A program made the translations under genes and the position numbers. A stretch of DNA of 64,000 bases from positions 4,774,001 to 4,838,000 of the forward strand of contig NZ_CP117768.1 in NCBI RefSeq assembly GCF_028623165.1. Reading direction: 5' to 3'. Below the pieces are notes generated by a model. The model searched no databases, was not told the origin of the DNA, and was given only the letters and a program-made list of their open reading frames with translations. Below are positions 9,786 through 18,732 of the stretch, piece after piece. Source of the DNA: Nostoc sp. UHCC 0926. Lineage in GTDB: Bacteria; Cyanobacteriota; Cyanobacteriia; Cyanobacteriales; Nostocaceae. Within the stretch, counting starts at the first letter, position 1. Every line of letters starts with the position of its first letter.

Positions 9786-9945
9786 AGCTTATCTCTATGA
9801 ATTCAAAAACAAAGTACAATATTGCTGAAAGGTTGGTGAAGTCGTCAGGCTAAATATAATTCTGTGGAATTGGGGTTTCAAACTCAAATTCCACAACGCC
9901 AAATCATGAATCCGTTACACCTGTAATTGAGAACTGCTATAGTCA

Positions 9946-10941
9946 CTAAAGAATTTCCTTTTCTCTAAGCCAAGAAATTAAGTTTTTGACTTTTCCTCTT
10001 AAAGTGTATTGAGAAGTCTCAATTGTATTAGTTTCTGGGATATCAGAAATTAACTTTGCAACCACACCAAACGTAGAAGTTTTGTCGTATATTAGATAAT
10101 TACATTTGCTTAATAGATAGATATCTACTAAAGCTTGAACACCATTTTCAAACCTATCTGGACATTCAGGATTCTGATGTAAAGAAGATCCTGACATTGG
10201 ATACCACTTATCTGTTACTAAAATATTAGTATATTTCGCTCTAAAAAAATCCTCTACTTCCTTATTATCAGTTGCTAAAAATATTAAAATTTTATGATCT
10301 TTTTCATAAATCTTATCAATAAAATTTAAGTATGTATTAATTGAAGATTTTCTATCAGTATATCTAACATGAACCCCGATTACGTTATCTTCAAAAGAAT
10401 TATCTATAGTTTTTTTTATAGTTGCTTGAATATTAGGTTGTAAACTCAGATTTTCTCTAATTATCTTTTTTAAGATAGTTTCATTGCTCAGATTTTGTAG
10501 ATAAGCAAAATTACCTAAAAAATGTTGTCTTAGCTTATAAGTCTCTGTTACAAACGACCATCTAATCAAAACATCTTCACTATAATCGATGCGCGACATA
10601 TTAGTAGTATATTTTGACCATATTCTAGGGTTATTGTATCTCAAATCAGCTTCAGATTCATATAATCCCAGTACTTCATTTACAGATTTCTCTAAGTTAT
10701 TCTTCCAGAAACTTGGATTGACAGATTGAGTAGAAGGTATTTCTGAAGCTTGAGTAAGATGATGAAGATTAAAAAAATTAGGAAAAACATTGCTGCGATT
10801 ATTGGAGTAAGTCTCATCGCTCCAATCAACAATTATCTTTCTATTAGTAAGCTGAGTATATAAAATACTGTCCAAGAGAGCGAGAAAACGATTTCCCATC
10901 CCTGCTTTCCCTTTCGCTACTAAAAATTTATCTCCAACCAT
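9946..10941 (-). CDS. NodZ/FUT8-like fucosyltransferase-fold glycosyltransferase
   Basis: This 331-aa protein has GKAGMGNRFLALLDS near its start, VIGVHVRYTDRK in the middle (the HxRxTD nucleotide-sugar motif of alpha-1,6-fucosyltransferases and NodZ) and LLSKCNYLIYDKTSTFG near the C-terminus. That set of motifs places it in the GT-B fucosyltransferase superfamily. Sugar donor and acceptor are unknown. The gene is visibly richer in AT than the mys and rel genes around it, which suggests acquisition. Its proximity to the sunscreen genes is notable, because some Nostoc MAAs are glycosylated, but a link is only a guess. Confidence 0.7.
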   Translation of the reverse strand: MVGDKFLVAKGKAGMGNRFLALLDSILYTQLTNRKIIVDWSDETYSNNRSNVFPNFFNLHHLTQASEIPSTQSVNPSFWKNNLEKSVNEVLGLYESEADLRYNNPRIWSKYTTNMSRIDYSEDVLIRWSFVTETYKLRQHFLGNFAYLQNLSNETILKKIIRENLSLQPNIQATIKKTIDNSFEDNVIGVHVRYTDRKSSINTYLNFIDKIYEKDHKILIFLATDNKEVEDFFRAKYTNILVTDKWYPMSGSSLHQNPECPDRFENGVQALVDIYLLSKCNYLIYDKTSTFGVVAKLISDIPETNTIETSQYTLRGKVKNLISWLREKEIL

Positions 10942-11522
10942 TTATAATTCCTCCTAACAACTTTAAAATAAAATAAGTGATCGTTCATCGAGTGTAATCA
11001 ACATAAAACACCTTTGATAGAATCAATAATGAACCAACAAAACTAAGCATAACTAAATAAATCGTCCTGAGCTTACGCTTGAGGGAGTTTTTTCCAATCT
11101 TCTGATTAAACTAGGACTTACCCATTGACAGGAAAGACCAAATATGGATAATTTGAAAAACCACATCTGCCGTCGGGTCACAGCAATGCTGTGCCTGTAA
11201 GGCGCGGGTCTATTTACCCTTAAAGAATGATTAATAAAAGCCTAAAACGTCCTATTTTGGGAAATGCAGCATATCATGATTGATTTGTACAGTGCGTAAG
11301 TCGGATAAATTTCCTTTCAGTAAACACAGCTATTTTACTCAATGTTTTATAGTTTACCAAAATAATGTCATTAATGATAACCCAAATCAATGATTGACAA
11401 ACCTGCCAAGGAAGGTTTTATCTCTTTAGACGTAATTTTTAGCCAGCATATTGAGTTTACCAACAGGCTACTAGGATGTTGGCAAGAGAAGGTTTTTTGT
11501 CATGGGGATACTGATACCCTTA
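10942..11522. other. 581-bp gene-free stretch with an IS-end-like remnant
   Basis: No convincing gene is seen. A segment at about 11108-11302 begins TAGGACTTACCCATTGACA and ends TGTACAGTGCGTAAGTC, which are imperfect inverted ends. A related GCGTAAGTCCTA lies at about 9774. This looks like a small MITE or a decayed IS. The rest is the 5' flank of the glycosyltransferase gene and the 3' flank of rel. Confidence 0.45.
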
Positions 11523-13793
11523 CTACTCGTCAATTTGACCAACGCGGCGGATATTCAGAATGTCGCTCATTTTCTTAATTTGGACGAACACTTGCTCTAG
11601 TTGAGAGCGATCGCGTATATCTATTCCTAAGTCCATCAATGCAGGTTGACCAGTAGCGGTTTTCACCTGGGCATGGCGGACATTGATTCCTTGGTCACTC
11701 AACCGTGACAAAATATCCTTTAGCACCCCTACGCGGTCAAGGGCTTCAATTTGAACATCCACTGGGTAAGTGTGCGGGCGACCACTATTTTCGGCGGCTG
11801 GGTTCCACCTAACTGGTACTAAACGCTCATACTCCACACTCTCCAGATTATGACAGCCTTGGCGATGAATTGAAATCCCTCTACCTCGCGTCACCACACC
11901 AATAATTGGTTCACCAGGAATCGGGGTACAACACCCAGCTAAATAATACACCAAACCTTCTACCCCAACAATTGGCGAATCTGTGGAGCGGGAGGTAGTT
12001 GCAGGTACATCTCGCAAAGCTTTTGATGTAGTTGGTTCTTTGGGGACAAATGGCGGCACAGTGGAAACTGGTTGTTGTCCCTTCGCCACTTCTCGCCAAC
12101 GATTTAGCACTAGATTCAAGGTAACTTCACCGTAACCCAAACCGGCAAGTAAATCTTCCACGCTGTGGTAGTTACACTTTTCGGCGACAATCTCCATTGC
12201 ATCCGACTTCAGCAGACTATCAAAACCAGTTTTACCAAGTTCCTTTTCTAACAATTCCCGTCCACGGGCGACATTTTCTTCCCGGCGCGATCGCTTGTAC
12301 CATTGTTTTATGCGATATTTCGCCGCCGAAGTTCTGACAAAGTTCAACCAATCCAAACTCGGATGGCTGTTCTTTTGGGTGAGAACCTCTACAATATCGC
12401 CATTTTGCAGCCGTGTTGACAGAGATACCATTCGCCCATTCACCCGCGCCCCGGAACAATGGTTCCCCACTTCCGTATGAATGCGATAAGCAAAATCTAT
12501 AGTAGTAGAACCGGGACTTAAAGGAACAACATCCCCCTTAGGGGTGAAGACATAGACATCATCTTCAAATAAATTGTCCTTGACGCTATCAAGATATTCT
12601 TGTGCATCCTTGAGATCAGTTTGCCATTCCAGCAGCTGCCGCAGCCAAGTAAACTTGTCATCTGTCGCTGTCAAATGGCTAATACTAGAACCTCCTGTTT
12701 CTTTGTACTTCCAATGGGCAGCAATCCCATACTCAGCGATATGATGCATTTCGATTGTGCGAATTTGCACCTCTAAAGGCCGACCAGTTAGTCCAATCAC
12801 TCCAGTATGCAACGACTGGTAACGGTTAGGCTTTGGCAGTCCAATATAGTCCTTAAATCTCCCAGGAATTGGGCGAAAAGCATCATGAACCACTGCCAAC
12901 GCCCGATAGCATTCCTCATTGGTTTGAACAATAATCCGCAACGCAGCCAAATCGTAAATTTCATGAAATTCCTTTTGCTGGCGGTGCATTTTTTGGTAAA
13001 TGCCATAAAGATGCTTGGGACGGCCACTGATATCCTGAAAGTGGATTCCGGCTTGCTGCAAACGTTCTTGCAAAATCTTTGTAGATTTGTCCAACTTCTC
13101 TTGTCGCGCCGTCCGTTTTTCGGAAACATGCTCCTGCATTTCGCGGTAAGCTTCCGGTTCCAAATACTTAAAAGCCAAATCTTCCAATTCCCATTTAATT
13201 CGCCAAATCCCCAAGCGATTGGCTAAAGGCGCGAAGATATCTCGCGTTTCCTGGGCACTGCGGCGGCGGCTGGCTTCTGACATGTATTGTAAAGTTCGCA
13301 TATTATGCAAACGATCTGCCAACTTCACTACAATTACCCGAATATCTTGCGCCATGGCCAAAAACATCCGCCGGAAGTTTTCCGCTTGACTTTCGGTTTT
13401 GCTGGTGAAATTAATTTTAGAAAGCTTGGTCACACCTTCGACCAATTGTCGCACTTCTGGGCCAAAGCGTTCTTCTATTTCTTGACTTGTAACTTCTGTA
13501 TCTTCAACGACATCATGGAGAAATCCAGCTGCTATCATAGCAGCACTACCTCCCAAGTCACGCAGCAAGTCAGCTACAGCGATGGGATGAGCAATGTATG
13601 GTTCTCCCGATTTGCGATATTGACCTTGATGCAGTTGGTAGGCAAATTCAAATGCGCGACCAATTAAAACTGCATCATTATGCCTTCGGTCATCTTCCGC
13701 TTCGCCGCTAATTGTCGATGACTCCTTCAAACATTTTTTTAACCATTCTGGAATGGTTAGATCAACTGATGAATTTATAGCTAGGCTGCTCAT
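11523..13793 (-). CDS. rel: Bifunctional (p)ppGpp synthetase/hydrolase (RelA/SpoT family)
   Basis: This 756-aa stringent-response enzyme has the full Rel layout. The HD hydrolase is at about residues 45-200 (YIAHPIAVADLL, FLHDVVEDTEV). The synthetase at about 245-360 includes GRFKDYIGLPKPNRYQSLHT, the TGS domain at about 400-465 has DVYVFTPKGDVVPL, and the ACT domain is at the C-terminus (VDVQIEALDRVGVLKDILSRL). Both catalytic halves keep their key motifs, so it should make and degrade (p)ppGpp. It is transcribed away from patD. Confidence 0.96.
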   Translation of the reverse strand: MSSLAINSSVDLTIPEWLKKCLKESSTISGEAEDDRRHNDAVLIGRAFEFAYQLHQGQYRKSGEPYIAHPIAVADLLRDLGGSAAMIAAGFLHDVVEDTEVTSQEIEERFGPEVRQLVEGVTKLSKINFTSKTESQAENFRRMFLAMAQDIRVIVVKLADRLHNMRTLQYMSEASRRRSAQETRDIFAPLANRLGIWRIKWELEDLAFKYLEPEAYREMQEHVSEKRTARQEKLDKSTKILQERLQQAGIHFQDISGRPKHLYGIYQKMHRQQKEFHEIYDLAALRIIVQTNEECYRALAVVHDAFRPIPGRFKDYIGLPKPNRYQSLHTGVIGLTGRPLEVQIRTIEMHHIAEYGIAAHWKYKETGGSSISHLTATDDKFTWLRQLLEWQTDLKDAQEYLDSVKDNLFEDDVYVFTPKGDVVPLSPGSTTIDFAYRIHTEVGNHCSGARVNGRMVSLSTRLQNGDIVEVLTQKNSHPSLDWLNFVRTSAAKYRIKQWYKRSRREENVARGRELLEKELGKTGFDSLLKSDAMEIVAEKCNYHSVEDLLAGLGYGEVTLNLVLNRWREVAKGQQPVSTVPPFVPKEPTTSKALRDVPATTSRSTDSPIVGVEGLVYYLAGCCTPIPGEPIIGVVTRGRGISIHRQGCHNLESVEYERLVPVRWNPAAENSGRPHTYPVDVQIEALDRVGVLKDILSRLSDQGINVRHAQVKTATGQPALMDLGIDIRDRSQLEQVFVQIKKMSDILNIRRVGQIDE

Positions 13794-13829
13794 ACAATTG
13801 GGTTTAGAGTGGATCGGTAGATAATGTGA

Positions 13830-14012
13830 ATGATAAATAAAACTGGCAGCATCGCCCTAAGAAGATGCTGTCGCCCCGAGACGGGTAGAAAAAACAGTGT
13901 AAGGATGATTCTCCAATTGCCGTTGGTAGTCATCCGGGGTAAGTTTCAAGGATCATAAAGAAAATCCATTGATGGGAAACAAAGCCTCAAACCATGATTT
14001 GAGGCTTTTAGT
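13830..14012 (+). ncRNA. Candidate structured small RNA with terminator, between rel and patD
   Basis: Three consecutive hairpins are visible on the plus strand: GCAGCATC/AGATGCTG (about 13846-13870), GGATGA...TCATCC enclosing CCAA/TTGG (13902-13935), and a terminator-like stem AAGCCTCAAA/TTTGAGGCTT followed by TTTA (13982-14010). A TAGATAAT box at about 13818-13825 could be its -10. GATGGGAAACAAAG before the terminator faintly recalls the Yfr2 GGAAACA motif, which is not enough to name it. It could instead be part of the patD leader. Confidence 0.4.
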
Positions 14013-14085
14013 GCTGATAAGTCTTTAAGAAAGTTTATTGTAGAAGAAAAATTACTTGACATTAATATATCTTAATTAGCACTGG

Positions 14086-14439
14086 ATGTCTTTAAACCGT
14101 GAGAAATATCTGGCACTCGTAACCTTGTTAGAGCAATTACGCTCCGATGCCACAACTACCCAAATCGTTGCGCCCGAACTGCGAGTGCGTGTAGCCTCGT
14201 TGCAGCAATTTTTCGGGCAGCAAATTGTGCCTTTGGCTGATGAAAACTGGCGAGTGCAGTCTTATCAAACGGAGATCAGCAAGCAACTGCGCCTGTTGGA
14301 AATAGATGTGATGTTTTTGCAAGGAGCGCGGCAGGCTTCTACTGCACAAACGAGACTTCAGACGATTAGCGATCGCTTGACAACTCTCATTCAATACTGT
14401 GATGCCATTTTGCAACCAGAAGCGGAAGGAGAAAAATAA
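14086..14439 (+). CDS. patD: PatD-like heterocyst frequency control protein
   Basis: This 117-aa all-helical protein contains FFGQQIVPL and the segment QSYQTEISKQLRLLEIDVMF then LQGARQA. These match my memory of the PatD family of filamentous cyanobacteria, which affects heterocyst frequency and is reported to act with FtsZ. There are no membrane segments. The ATG at 14086 has no strong ribosome site. The gene stands alone, 75 bp after a terminator-like hairpin, with another hairpin downstream. Confidence 0.75.
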   Translation: MSLNREKYLALVTLLEQLRSDATTTQIVAPELRVRVASLQQFFGQQIVPLADENWRVQSYQTEISKQLRLLEIDVMFLQGARQASTAQTRLQTISDRLTTLIQYCDAILQPEAEGEK

Positions 14440-14564
14440 CAATTCTTTACCTTTTTCTCTAATTAATCCATCATCTCATTTACGACCGTTAGTGAAAAGT
14501 TATTTTGGCAACAAGTTGAAAATGGGCATTGGGCATTGGTTATTCTCGTTGTCCCTCTAAAGCT

Positions 14565-14589
14565 CTGATCTAAGGAAGCCTTAGATCAG
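14565..14589. terminator. Hairpin between convergent patD and tetR genes
   Basis: An 11-bp perfect stem CTGATCTAAGG / CCTTAGATCAG with loop AAG lies between the two convergent genes. It is followed on the plus strand by ATTTGTCTT. It probably serves as a bidirectional terminator. Confidence 0.6.
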
Positions 14590-14623
14590 ATTTGTCTTCC
14601 TTCCATGCCCCATGCCCTATGCC

Positions 14624-15220
14624 CTATGCGCCATTCCCAATACCTTTGAGGAGAAGATTCATTGTGCGGCGCATGTACGCTTCTACTGGCTCAGTTGTAG
14701 GTTTGAAGATCAGTGCATAATATAATGACCCGCTCACAAGATCGATAATTAAGTCTACGTCTGCATCCTTGTGAATTTCGCCTCTAAATTTGGCACGCTC
14801 AAGTACTTTAGAAAAGGCTTCACGTCGAAGTTTTGTATATTTTGTCCAGTAAACCTCGGCAAACTGAGGATTGCTAGACGCTGTACTAATTATCAAGGCG
14901 AGTGTCTGACGACCAAGGGGACTATGTATTTTTTTGGCGGCATTATTGATTAGGATATCCATGTCTCCCCAAAAGCTGCCAGTATCGGGGATCGCTAAAT
15001 CATCCCTCAGACTTTCTATCGCGTCTGCAACTAGTTCTTCTTTGGAAGTGTAACGCCGATAGATGGTCGTTTTACCAACTCCAGCCCGGGAAGCGATCGC
15101 TTCTATACTCATACTTTCATATCCTACCTCTGCAAGCAGATCCAAAGTCGCTTGCAGAATAGCTTGGTCAGCGTGGATGCTGCGTGGGCGTCCAGAAGGG
15201 CTATTGATTTGCTTACTCAT
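14624..15220 (-). CDS. TetR/AcrR-family transcriptional regulator
   Basis: This 198-aa repressor has an N-terminal TetR helix-turn-helix at about residues 15-60 (SMSIEAIASRAGVGKTTIYRRYTSKEEL) and a helical ligand-binding C-terminal domain. I prefer the ATG at 15220 (MSKQINSPSGRPRS); another ATG 12 codons upstream is possible. It is divergent from an EmrB/QacA-type exporter gene and shares its promoter region, which contains a perfect palindrome. It most likely represses the pump and itself. Confidence 0.9.
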   Translation of the reverse strand: MSKQINSPSGRPRSIHADQAILQATLDLLAEVGYESMSIEAIASRAGVGKTTIYRRYTSKEELVADAIESLRDDLAIPDTGSFWGDMDILINNAAKKIHSPLGRQTLALIISTASSNPQFAEVYWTKYTKLRREAFSKVLERAKFRGEIHKDADVDLIIDLVSGSLYYALIFKPTTEPVEAYMRRTMNLLLKGIGNGA

Positions 15221-15395
15221 AAAAATATCATCCCCAAGCAATATCTTCTTGGCCATTTGCTTCTACTTTTGGGCATAGAACATACCCGATGGGAAACAAA
15301 TAAGCCCTATGACCTAATTCTTGTACATGAAAACAGCAGGAGTGACTATCCATCTTTAGCATAAGTATTTCTGCCACTTTTCATTGAGAACTCTC

Positions 15396-15431
15396 TTGAC
15401 CGTTTTAATATGATACGCTACCGTAGCGTAT
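15396..15431 (+). promoter_or_regulatory. Palindromic TetR operator in the efflux promoter
   Basis: The 19-bp inverted repeat ATACGCTA-CCG-TAGCGTAT at 15413-15431 lies between the divergent tetR and MFS genes. TTGACC at 15396-15401 could be a -35 box, placing the palindrome over the -10 region. It fits a TetR/AcrR operator in both sequence style and position. Confidence 0.65.
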
Positions 15432-15519
15432 ACATACAATATTTAATTTTAGCTTTGGGTTGGGCTACGCCAAAGTCAGGTATCGCTTTGACATCCTCCA
15501 AATATTATTTGTGCTAATA

Positions 15520-17109
15520 ATGGCTACCAACATTAAACATTCAACTTTTGATCAATTTGGTTATGTGCAGGGGCCATTAAAGTGGGCGATCGCTTTCACG
15601 GCTTCCCTTGGTGCAATCTTAGAAGTGATTGATACCAGTATTGTTAACGTTGCTCTGACTGACATCCAAGCTAGTTTGGGTGCAACTGTTAGTGAAGTTG
15701 GTTGGGTAGTGACTGGATATGCGATCGCTAACGTCGTTTTAATTCCCTTATCTGCATGGCTGGGAGATTACTTTGGGCGCAAAACCTACTTCATCTTCTC
15801 GTTGATTGGCTTTACCCTTGCCTCCGTTTTATGCGGGTTGGCATTTAATTTACCGATGTTGGTTTTTTCTCGAATTCTTCAAGGTTTATGTGGTGGGGGG
15901 TTGCTAGCTAAAGCACAAGCGATTTTGTTCGAGACTTTTCCACCTGCTGAACAAGGTATGGCCCAGGCAGTTTTTGGGGTAGGTGTAATTTCTGGCCCAG
16001 CCATTGGCCCAACTTTAGGAGGATTCTTGGTAGATGGTTTGGGCTGGCGGTGGATTTTCTTTGTTAATATTCCCTTCGGGATCATTGCAGTGGCCATGTC
16101 CTTTGTATTTTTGCTCAAAGACAAAGACAAGAACGAGACACAAAGCCAAGCCGTCGATTGGTTCGGGATTGGGTTTTTGGTCATCGCTGTTGGCTGTATG
16201 CAAACTTTGTTAGAGCAAGGAGAGGAAGACGACTGGTTTTCCTCCGGTTTGATCACCACGTTGGCGATCGCTAGTATTATCGGACTGGGACTGTTTATTT
16301 GGCGAGAACTGAAAACAGATCACCCTGCTGTGGATTTGAGAGTTTTGCGTCACCGTTCTTTAGCTGCGGGAAGCGTTCTCTCAGCACTGGTGGGTATGGG
16401 GCTTTATGGCACACTCTTTGCTGTGCCGATATTTGCTCAGAGTGTGCTGCACTTTACGGCAACGCAGACAGGACTATTATTAGCACCTGGTGCTTTAGCG
16501 TCTGCGATCGTTATGGTTTTATTAGGCAAACTGTCTAGTAAAATTGATGCCCGATTTTTAATTGCAATGGGCGCTGTCGGATCATCTGGAGTCATGTTTC
16601 AACTAGCAACAATAACCCCACAAACCGGCACAGATGATTTATTTTGGCCATTGGTATGGCGTGGAGCTTTTACTGTGTTGATGTTTCTCCCTTTGAGTTT
16701 GGCAGTTTTAGGCCCGCTACCCAAACAAGATGTTTCTGCCGGGTCTGGTTTCTACAACCTCACCCGACAACTAGGTGGTAGCATCGGCATTGCCCTACTC
16801 ACCACTCTGCTTGATCGACGAGAGGCTTTTCATCGAGCGATCATGTTAGCAAAACTTACTCCTTATGACCCAGAAACCAATCAGCGCCTTGATGCACTCA
16901 ACGGGGCACTCCAAAGCCAAGGTATGGATGCGACTACAGCTCAACAACAGGCACTAGCTTTATTAAGTCAAATAGTAGATACCCAAGCTGCTGTTTTATC
17001 TTATGCAGATTGCTTTCGAGTCGTAGGTGTGGCGTTCCTTTGTTCATTACCCCTATTATTATTCCTGGGTAAAGGCGGTGCAACAGCGAAAGCGCCAGTC
17101 GGTCATTAG
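15520..17109 (+). CDS. MFS drug exporter, DHA2 (EmrB/QacA) family
   Basis: This 529-aa, 14-helix major facilitator has the family signatures LEVIDTSIVNVAL in helix 1, WVVTGYAIANVVLIPLSAWLGDYFGRK around loop 2-3, and GPAIGPTLGGFL (motif C of drug/proton antiporters) in helix 5. I chose the ATG at 15520 (MATNIKHSTF) because the frame before it does not look coding. No HlyD/EmrA membrane-fusion partner is adjacent. A terminator hairpin follows at 17232. Its substrate is unknown, and the TetR gene next door suggests induction by a toxic compound. Confidence 0.92.
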   Translation: MATNIKHSTFDQFGYVQGPLKWAIAFTASLGAILEVIDTSIVNVALTDIQASLGATVSEVGWVVTGYAIANVVLIPLSAWLGDYFGRKTYFIFSLIGFTLASVLCGLAFNLPMLVFSRILQGLCGGGLLAKAQAILFETFPPAEQGMAQAVFGVGVISGPAIGPTLGGFLVDGLGWRWIFFVNIPFGIIAVAMSFVFLLKDKDKNETQSQAVDWFGIGFLVIAVGCMQTLLEQGEEDDWFSSGLITTLAIASIIGLGLFIWRELKTDHPAVDLRVLRHRSLAAGSVLSALVGMGLYGTLFAVPIFAQSVLHFTATQTGLLLAPGALASAIVMVLLGKLSSKIDARFLIAMGAVGSSGVMFQLATITPQTGTDDLFWPLVWRGAFTVLMFLPLSLAVLGPLPKQDVSAGSGFYNLTRQLGGSIGIALLTTLLDRREAFHRAIMLAKLTPYDPETNQRLDALNGALQSQGMDATTAQQQALALLSQIVDTQAAVLSYADCFRVVGVAFLCSLPLLLFLGKGGATAKAPVGH

Positions 17110-17868
17110 GGGTAAGGTAAATAGCGATCGCACCCCCATTTTAAAATGAGTTCGACAAACCTCTCCCTGTCTTGAACTAAAGTTCAAGTCTGTCTCTCTG
17201 GGAGTCGGAGAAGGACAGGTTTTGCGTAGTCAAACCTCTGAGAGGTTTTTTGATTTGACTAACTAGGCAGACATGATATGACCCGTCGAACTCACGTAAT
17301 CTTAAATTCTCTAATTGCAAAACTACGTAAAAACACGGTTTAATGATTATTTTCTACCGGAGGTCACTGAAGAGGCTTAATATACACCGATATATGTGGC
17401 TCAGAAAAGTAAAAGCCCTGCTCAGTTTTGAGCCGGACTATGTGAAGTTTTATTGCTAAAATTAGAAATCTTTATCTTAGAAAAAGTTCATTATTGTAAT
17501 AATGCTTACGCTGGTCAACATCATTAAAGCGCCCATAATAATAGATTCGCCTAAGGAATTGCGGGATTTTGAATTGTTCATTTAAGTAAAATCCTTTTTA
17601 TTAATAATTTCTTAACCATATCAACATCAGTATAAATATCCATAAAAGTATTGTAAAACTTAAAAAACCGTAAAGTTTCTTAGTAAATACGGAATCTTTT
17701 ACTTGCGTATTAATTTTTACTTAGGATAGGTTGTTCTCCTGGTCTCTCCAGTTCCATAATGTAGTAATTCCCGAACAGAATAATTACCTTATCTCCGAGC
17801 GGAATACGCGCCTTTGTGAGGTAAAATAAATATTAATCAAGGTAAAAATATTTGATCAGAAAATTATC
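17110..17868. other. 759-bp gene-free stretch upstream of cysH
   Basis: The first 150 bp hold hairpins (CTTGAACT/AGTTCAAG and a terminator at 17232-17252). The rest is AT-rich with no useful open frame. Near cysH, the short direct repeats AGGTAAAATAAAT and AGGTAAAAATAT (17819-17852) precede the start and may belong to the promoter. Confidence 0.4.
17232..17252 (+). terminator. Rho-independent terminator downstream of the MFS gene
   Basis: A stem AAACCTCT/AGAGGTTT with a very short loop is followed by a run of T, 123 bp after the MFS stop codon. Confidence 0.65.
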
Positions 17869-18594
17869 ATGACAGCTTCCACGGCATCTAGAAACCAAAC
17901 GATCGCTTTTGACTTAGACAAATTAAATGAGCAATTTGAAACTGCCACTCCCAAAGAAATACTGGCATGGTCTATAGACAATATCCCAACGGGACTGGTG
18001 CAAACGAGCGCCTTTAACGTGGATGACATGATAATTACCCATATTCTTTACAGTGAACTGAAGCATCCCGTTCCTGTGATATTTCTCGACACCTTGCACC
18101 ACTTTGACGAAAGCTTAGAATTAGTTGCCAAAGCTAAACAAGTCTACAACCTGGATTTGCAAACTTACAAAACTCCAGATGTAGACACCCGCGAAGCCTT
18201 TGAAGCCAAATACGGTGATAAACTTTGGGACAAGGATATTGCCGAATTCCACCACGTTACAAAAATTGAACCACTGCTACGGGGTCTAGACGAACTCAAT
18301 AGCGTCGCTTGGATCACCGGACGCCGCCGTGACCAAGCAGTAACCCGTGCGAATATGCCCATATTTGAATTAGACGGGAAAGGTCGGCTGAAAGTAAATC
18401 CCATAGCCACTTGGACACGTCAAGACAGCTGGGTTTACGTGGCTGAACACGGAGTCATCTACAACCCTTTACACGACAAAGGTTATCCCAGCATTGGCGA
18501 TCAACCCATCACCACCAAAGTAGGCCAAGGCGAAGACGAACGCGCTGGACGCTGGCGGGGAAGTGAAAAAACAGAATGCGGAATTCATATTTAA
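17869..18594 (+). CDS. cysH: Phosphoadenylyl-sulfate (PAPS) reductase CysH
   Basis: This 241-aa enzyme of assimilatory sulfate reduction reduces PAPS to sulfite with thioredoxin. It has the PAPS-reductase fold, with SAFNVDDMIITHIL at the P-loop-like region, VIFLDTLHHF, AWITGRRRDQAVTRA (arginine-rich substrate loop), and the C-terminal catalytic ECGIHI. The extra cysteine pairs that hold an iron-sulfur cluster in APS reductases are absent, so PAPS is the expected substrate. The protein is full length and stands alone. Confidence 0.94.
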   Translation: MTASTASRNQTIAFDLDKLNEQFETATPKEILAWSIDNIPTGLVQTSAFNVDDMIITHILYSELKHPVPVIFLDTLHHFDESLELVAKAKQVYNLDLQTYKTPDVDTREAFEAKYGDKLWDKDIAEFHHVTKIEPLLRGLDELNSVAWITGRRRDQAVTRANMPIFELDGKGRLKVNPIATWTRQDSWVYVAEHGVIYNPLHDKGYPSIGDQPITTKVGQGEDERAGRWRGSEKTECGIHI

Positions 18595-18732
18595 GGGGAA
18601 GTTGGGAGTAGGGAGTACGGGAGTTGGGAGTTGGGGAATAGAAGAAAAGAAGAATTTCCCCCGACTCTCCTCTGCTTACTCTGCGCCTCTGCGGTTAGAT
18701 AACACTGTTACACAACAAACTTAGAGGCTAGT

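Noticed and set aside
11390-11578. 62-codon plus-strand ORF before rel
   Set aside because: It overlaps the 3' end of rel, has no family resemblance and no ribosome site.
13960-14010. Naming the rel-patD RNA as Yfr2
   Set aside because: Only a short GGAAACA-like match is seen, and the same string occurs by chance near 15290.
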